Assembly: GCF_031755915.1 (NCBI RefSeq)
Contig: NC_083383.1
Location: 21,007,001 to 21,071,000, forward strand
Direction: 5' to 3'
Length of the DNA stretch: 64,000 bases
From: Ziziphus jujuba
Taxonomy: Eukaryota > Streptophyta > Magnoliopsida > Rosales > Rhamnaceae
In this document: positions 61,401-64,000 of the stretch, one piece after another
How positions within the stretch are numbered: the stretch's first letter is position 1
Layout of the letters: the number at the start of each line of letters is the position of its first letter
Made by a program: the position numbers and the translations under genes
The notes under the pieces: model-generated
Seen by the model: the letters and a program-made list of their open reading frames with translations, nothing else
Told to the model about the DNA's origin: nothing
Database searches by the model: none

Positions 61401-64000
61401 AGCTATCATGTGGACATGTACTGTTTCAGCTCCTGAGATGACTATTGTGCTTTATGGTGTCAGTGGTTTGCCACTATATCATGTGAGTAATATCGTTTTT
61501 AATAATCTCTATTATGATGTGTCTTGTTGCTTGAACTTATTATGCCTTTTATTTTAAAGTTGGGTTGTAGCGGTGCAACTTTCAACTTAGTTCTTGGAAC
61601 CCTCAACTTAATTGTCATAGTTATCGGAACTTCAATTCCTTTTGTAATTCTATGATGGAGAATTGTTTGTTTTGTGCTTATTGTTAAATCTCCTTGAAGG
61701 GGTGGTATTAGTACAAGTGGATATAAGATCCATCAAAATAATTTACTTGTATGTCCCACTCAGTTTTCTGATTGGTGACTCTTCTTCCTCTGTTTTTAAG
61801 CCCTTTCATATAATTTGGAAAGCTTGTTTACCAACAATGGTTCTAGTGTGTGGCTCCTAATGCATGATAAGCTAAATACTTATCTTATGTTAGAGAAAGA
61901 AAAGCTGGAGCTTATTTATCTCCCTGATGTTGTGATGTTTTATATCCTTCACTTCTTCATTAGGAGGTGGCTGTGTGTTATATCCTTCAGTTCTTCATTA
62001 GGAGGTGGCTGTTAAATTATGATCTTTATTGGTGGATGAGGCTGGGTTTTATGGGTATTGCCTCAATTTTTCCAGCATTAATTTTTAAAGGTTTTGGAGG
62101 TGGCAAAAGAGGGAAAGTGCTTTGAATAAGTGCGCAAGGCTGGCATTGTTTTGGACAAAATTTTTGAAGAGAGGAATCAAGATGTGAAAATCTAATGGGA
62201 TCGTATTAAATTTCAGGCTTCTTTATGGGCATGCATCCACTTTAAAAGAGTTTAGGCATATTCTAATTTCTTTGATTTTGTTGAATTGGAGGATTAATAT
62301 GTTGAATTTAATTATAGTTTTTGACGATTTTTGGGTTCCTCATTGTCTTAAATATTTGTAATATTTGTCCTTAAGTAAACTTTCCCATAAAAAAATTAGA
62401 AAAAAAAGAGTTTCCTGGTTCACACTCCTGATCTAATATGTTATTCTTTAGCTTAAAAATTTCATCTTAATTTGTCGTTCTTTAGCTTAAAAGTTTGTGA
62501 TTCGGAAACTGTTATAGGTTTCAGTGGTTTGGCAGTGCAAAATCGGCCACTTCCTGTCTTTTATCGCTGCAATATTATTTGTGAACCTAGAATATTTAAA
62601 TAAACTGCGTGGTGGATTTCCCTTATTTTTGACAAAATATAAGAAAGGTGTGAAAAATATTTATAATTTGAGGGAAGTTACATAGGTATAGTTTTCCTTT
62701 ACACCTTTCCTTCCCCATAAAATTTATCCATCCAATTGGTCAAGGAAGCTTTTCTGACGGTATGCCTCTAGGAATCTCTGGTACACTTGAGTTTTTGCGA
62801 TTTATTACACTCTATTGTGGACAATAAGTAGCTCTTTTTACCCTTTTAGTAAATCTTTTTAAGGTTTCATTTGAATCTTATGACATTAATGCCTTGTTCA
62901 AGTGTGTGTGTGGGTTTTTCTTTTCTTTTAATTTTTAATTTTTTCAGTTTTTAGTTTTTGCTTGATATAAAACTAAATTTTATTTTAAATTAAGACTTCC
63001 CATAAATTTTCTTTTATCTTTCCATGAAACTTCCTGCTGGACAAGACATTGTCCAGTTGGATATGCTTATTTCATGTCAATACACATAGGTGCATATAAG
63101 GATGAGCCCTGAAATTCATATGTGGTTGTTTTTGATCTGGAATATAAGGTTAACATCTGCATAGGTGAAATGGCTTTATCTTTGTGAAGATGACTCTTTA
63201 AAGTTACTAACTTTTGTTAAATGCCCTGTTATGGCATAGTCAGTGTCTCAGTCTATTTTCTGACCTTATGACTTCTACTGCTTTATTATGTGGCCATCAA
63301 CATCTTTTTTCCTTTCCTAATTATGGTCATGAATACAAGGTTTGACTTTTGATTTACTAATGTAGGGTTGCTCTCAATCATCACATGTGTTTGCAAATAA
63401 TATATCTAATACTGGAACTACTGTACACATGGAACTTGGTGAATTGAATTTGCACATGGCAGATGAATACCAAGAATGCTTGAAAGAAAGCCTTTTTGGA
63501 GTGGAATCAAATTCGGGGTCATTGATAAACATAGCAAAGGTTAGTTTGGATTGGGGAAAGAAGGATATGGAATCATTGGAAGACGATGGTTCTAGGTGTA
63601 AATTGGTTCTGTCTGTTGATGTAACTGGTATGGGTGTTTATTTTACATTCAAGCGCATTGAGTCTCTTGTATCAACTGCAATATCTTTTCAAGCTCTCAT
63701 GAAGTCTCTATCTGCTTCTGGGAAAAGAACGTCACAGGGTAAAGGAGGGCGTTCATCTAAATCATCAGGAAAAGGGACTCGACTTTTAAAATTTAATCTT
63801 GAACGGTGTTCTGTAAACTTATGTGGTGATGCAGGTCTAGAAAACACCATTGTTGCAGATCCCAAGCGTGTAAATTATGGGTCGCATGGTGGTCGAGTTG
63901 TAGTAAGTGTCTCAGCTGATGGCACAACTAGGTGTGCAGACATAATGTCCACAATTTCTGATGAATGCAGAAATTTGAAGTATTCCGTTTCTCTTGATAT
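49232..64000 (+). CDS. SAB: SABRE protein gene (FMP27/Hobbit/BLTP2 family), 5' part, nine exons
   Basis: SABRE is a very large plant protein (about 2600 residues in Arabidopsis) needed for oriented cell expansion and root and pollen-tube growth; the related KINKY POLLEN has the same architecture. The family forms bridge-like lipid-transfer rods at membrane contacts. Nine exons were placed here (49232-49302, 51084-51195, 55005-55268, 55879-56141, 56389-56611, 58609-58779, 58886-58963, 61231-61482 and 63366-64000+), all GT-AG and all in frame, giving about 689 codons. The start [20 protein letters not shown] gives an N-terminal membrane helix (residues 5-27), followed by [20 protein letters not shown] and [20 protein letters not shown], diagnostic for SABRE. 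Introns 2, 5, 7 and 8 exceed 1.8 kb. The gene continues past the right edge. No frame damage is seen, so it is taken as functional. Confidence 0.96.
49303..51083 (+). other. SABRE intron 1
   Basis: 1781 bases, T-rich. No gene inside. It holds a perfect 32-bp tandem duplication (49846-49909). The several open frames in it (for example 49952-50266) lack any known domain. Confidence 0.85.
49846..49909. repeat. Perfect 32-bp tandem duplication in intron 1
   Basis: AAAGAAACATTAATTATTAG plus TAGCTGAGTGCT occurs twice without change, so it is probably recent. Confidence 0.97.
51084..51195 (+). CDS. SAB: SABRE exon 2
   Basis: The acceptor is TTTTACAG. It encodes [20 protein letters not shown] and then [17 protein letters not shown]. 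The donor is AAAAAG/GTTTCT. Phase 0 at its end. Confidence 0.95.
51196..55004 (+). other. SABRE intron 2 (3.8 kb)
   Basis: No coding sequence recognised. Contents include a (TA)n tract at 52549-52577, a 59-bp tandem duplication (52972-53088), long T-runs near 53520-53820, and a segment (53920-54150) with TTGCCCCTTAA and GGGGTTGT repeats that could be a decayed transposon. Confidence 0.8.
52972..53088. repeat. 59-bp tandem duplication in intron 2
   Basis: TGTTTTTCATCTTCATGATA at 52972 recurs at 53031 with one change, and the match continues through GGAACAC and GACATATATATTTA with small indels. Confidence 0.88.
55005..55268 (+). CDS. SAB: SABRE exon 3
   Basis: 88 codons, phase 0 at both ends. 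Encodes [40 protein letters not shown], then a basic linker rich in Ser, Lys and Arg ([20 protein letters not shown]) and [18 protein letters not shown]. This is part of the N-terminal repeating-groove region of the bridge protein. Confidence 0.95.
55319..55352. repeat. ATT microsatellite in intron 3
   Basis: About ten uninterrupted ATT units before TTTTTGGGGTGGGG. Confidence 0.95.
55879..56141 (+). CDS. SAB: SABRE exon 4
   Basis: The acceptor is GTTGCAG. Encodes [20 protein letters not shown] and then [19 protein letters not shown], ending [11 protein letters not shown] plus two bases. The donor is ATAG/GTATTG. The exon and intron 4 form an uninterrupted open frame, but the frame beyond 56141 is intronic. 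Confidence 0.95.
56389..56611 (+). CDS. SAB: SABRE exon 5
   Basis: Completes an Arg codon, then encodes [20 protein letters not shown] and [17 protein letters not shown], a Ser-rich loop, ending [10 protein letters not shown]. The donor is AAAAG/GTTCGT. Confidence 0.94.
58265..58376. mobile_element. Short foldback (MITE-like) in intron 5
   Basis: About 45 bases starting CCAGACCCCTACCATGAAGA pair with an inverted copy ending at 58376. The arms are about 80 percent complementary, leaving a loop of roughly 15-20 bases. No transposase or certain target duplication is seen. Confidence 0.7.
58378..58488. repeat. T-run and compound CA/TA/GA microsatellite
   Basis: About 34 T, then TTCCCGCAGATG, then (CA)n, (TA)n, (GA)n in succession. 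Confidence 0.92.
58609..58779 (+). CDS. SAB: SABRE exon 6
   Basis: 57 codons: [20 protein letters not shown], then [20 protein letters not shown] and [11 protein letters not shown]. The acceptor is TTTGACAG and the donor is CAT/GTATGG. Confidence 0.94.
58886..58963 (+). CDS. SAB: SABRE exon 7
   Basis: 26 codons, [20 protein letters not shown] plus VYIPIQ. The acceptor is ATTTCAG and the donor is CAG/GTGAGG. Confidence 0.94.
58964..61230 (+). other. SABRE intron 7 (2.3 kb)
   Basis: Non-coding. It contains CCACAC/CCACAT repeats at 60290-60342 and an A-rich tail at about 61100-61141, preceded by TCAATGAAATCATCTTTTTA, suggesting a small retroposon end. A minus-strand open piece (about 59330-59435) reads [20 protein letters not shown] and is unidentified. 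Confidence 0.75.
60290..60342. repeat. CCACAC/CCACAT hexamer microsatellite
   Basis: Repeats of CCACAT then CCACAC and CCACGC between CACCAACAT and AATGCCC. Confidence 0.93.
61231..61482 (+). CDS. SAB: SABRE exon 8
   Basis: 84 codons: [20 protein letters not shown], then [20 protein letters not shown] and [20 protein letters not shown]. The acceptor is CTTCCCAG and the donor is CAT/GTGAGT. Confidence 0.95.
61690..62415 (+). mobile_element. 5'-truncated LINE 3' end in SABRE intron 8
   Basis: The plus strand shows a decayed zf-RVT block: [17 protein letters not shown] (about 61805) then [20 protein letters not shown]. After stops come [15 protein letters not shown] (about 62080) and [18 protein letters not shown], the usual C-terminus of plant LINE pol. 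An A-rich tail (about 62390-62412) follows. It has the same orientation as the gene. It is a different, better-tailed copy than the LINE at the left end of the window. Confidence 0.78.
61941..62014. repeat. 38-bp tandem duplication within the LINE fragment
   Basis: TATATCCTTCACTTCTTCAT followed by TAGGAGGTGGCTGT recurs at 61979 with one change. Confidence 0.93.
63366..64000 (+). CDS. SAB: SABRE exon 9 (continues past window)
   Basis: Begins after AATGTAG with [20 protein letters not shown] and includes [38 protein letters not shown] and a Ser/Lys/Gly-rich loop, [20 protein letters not shown]. It is open to the last base of the window. It starts at codon 479. Confidence 0.95.

Larger units (their letters stand above)
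61483..63365 (+). other. SABRE intron 8 (1.9 kb)
   Basis: Most of its first half is a LINE 3' fragment (about 61690-62415). The second half is plain T-rich intron. Confidence 0.85.

Noticed and set aside
1..64000. CRISPR array, bacterial operon or organelle insertion
   Set aside because: Repeats are irregular and transposon-derived, the gene structure is spliced and eukaryotic, and no chloroplast or mitochondrial gene was recognised.
1..64000. tRNA or rRNA genes
   Set aside because: No cloverleaf with A and B box motifs or rRNA core sequence was recognised by eye. The initiator-Met complement at 23957-23967 is a retrotransposon primer site, not a tRNA gene.

Overview
This is nuclear DNA from a flowering plant, almost certainly a woody, rosid-like eudicot. 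The evidence is the AT-rich, intron-rich sequence, the plant-type LINE, Ty3/gypsy, hAT and Mutator remnants, and one clear plant gene. The species cannot be fixed from sequence alone.

The left 48 kb is a pile of old, nested mobile elements. Positions 1-4604 hold a minus-strand LINE with ORF1, endonuclease, reverse transcriptase and zinc-binding remnants. Positions 5842-25550 hold several LTR-like stretches. The best preserved element there is a complete but dead minus-strand Ty3/gypsy retrotransposon (18455-24822), with two LTRs, a PBS, a polypurine tract and a near-perfect 5-bp target duplication. Two relatives of one hAT family lie at 25556-28175 and 40356-44400, and a solo LTR (25817-26863) cuts the first. 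Between them a 9.6-kb hAT element (29951-39554) has jumped into a long TTG/TTA microsatellite, leaving an exact 8-bp duplication. That hAT element carries a spliced exon of ribosomal protein S13. Nested inside it is a 3.4-kb long-TIR, Mutator-like element (about 33367-36819) carrying a three-exon FAR1-like tail on one strand and a two-exon GRF zinc-finger gene on the other. A second Mutator-like element (44813-46419) has a perfect 9-bp target duplication, and its right end was later tandemly duplicated.

The right 15 kb (49232 to beyond 64000, plus strand) is the 5' part of the gene for SABRE, the plant member of the FMP27/Hobbit/BLTP2 bridge-like lipid-transfer family. Nine exons can be placed with GT-AG borders and a continuous reading frame of about 689 codons. 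Its leader contains upstream ATGs. Its long introns contain a LINE 3' end, a 110-bp foldback and several short tandem duplications.

In functional terms there is one live host gene. Everything to its left reads as transposon strata. The most unusual signal is repeated host-exon capture by DNA transposons nested inside each other.
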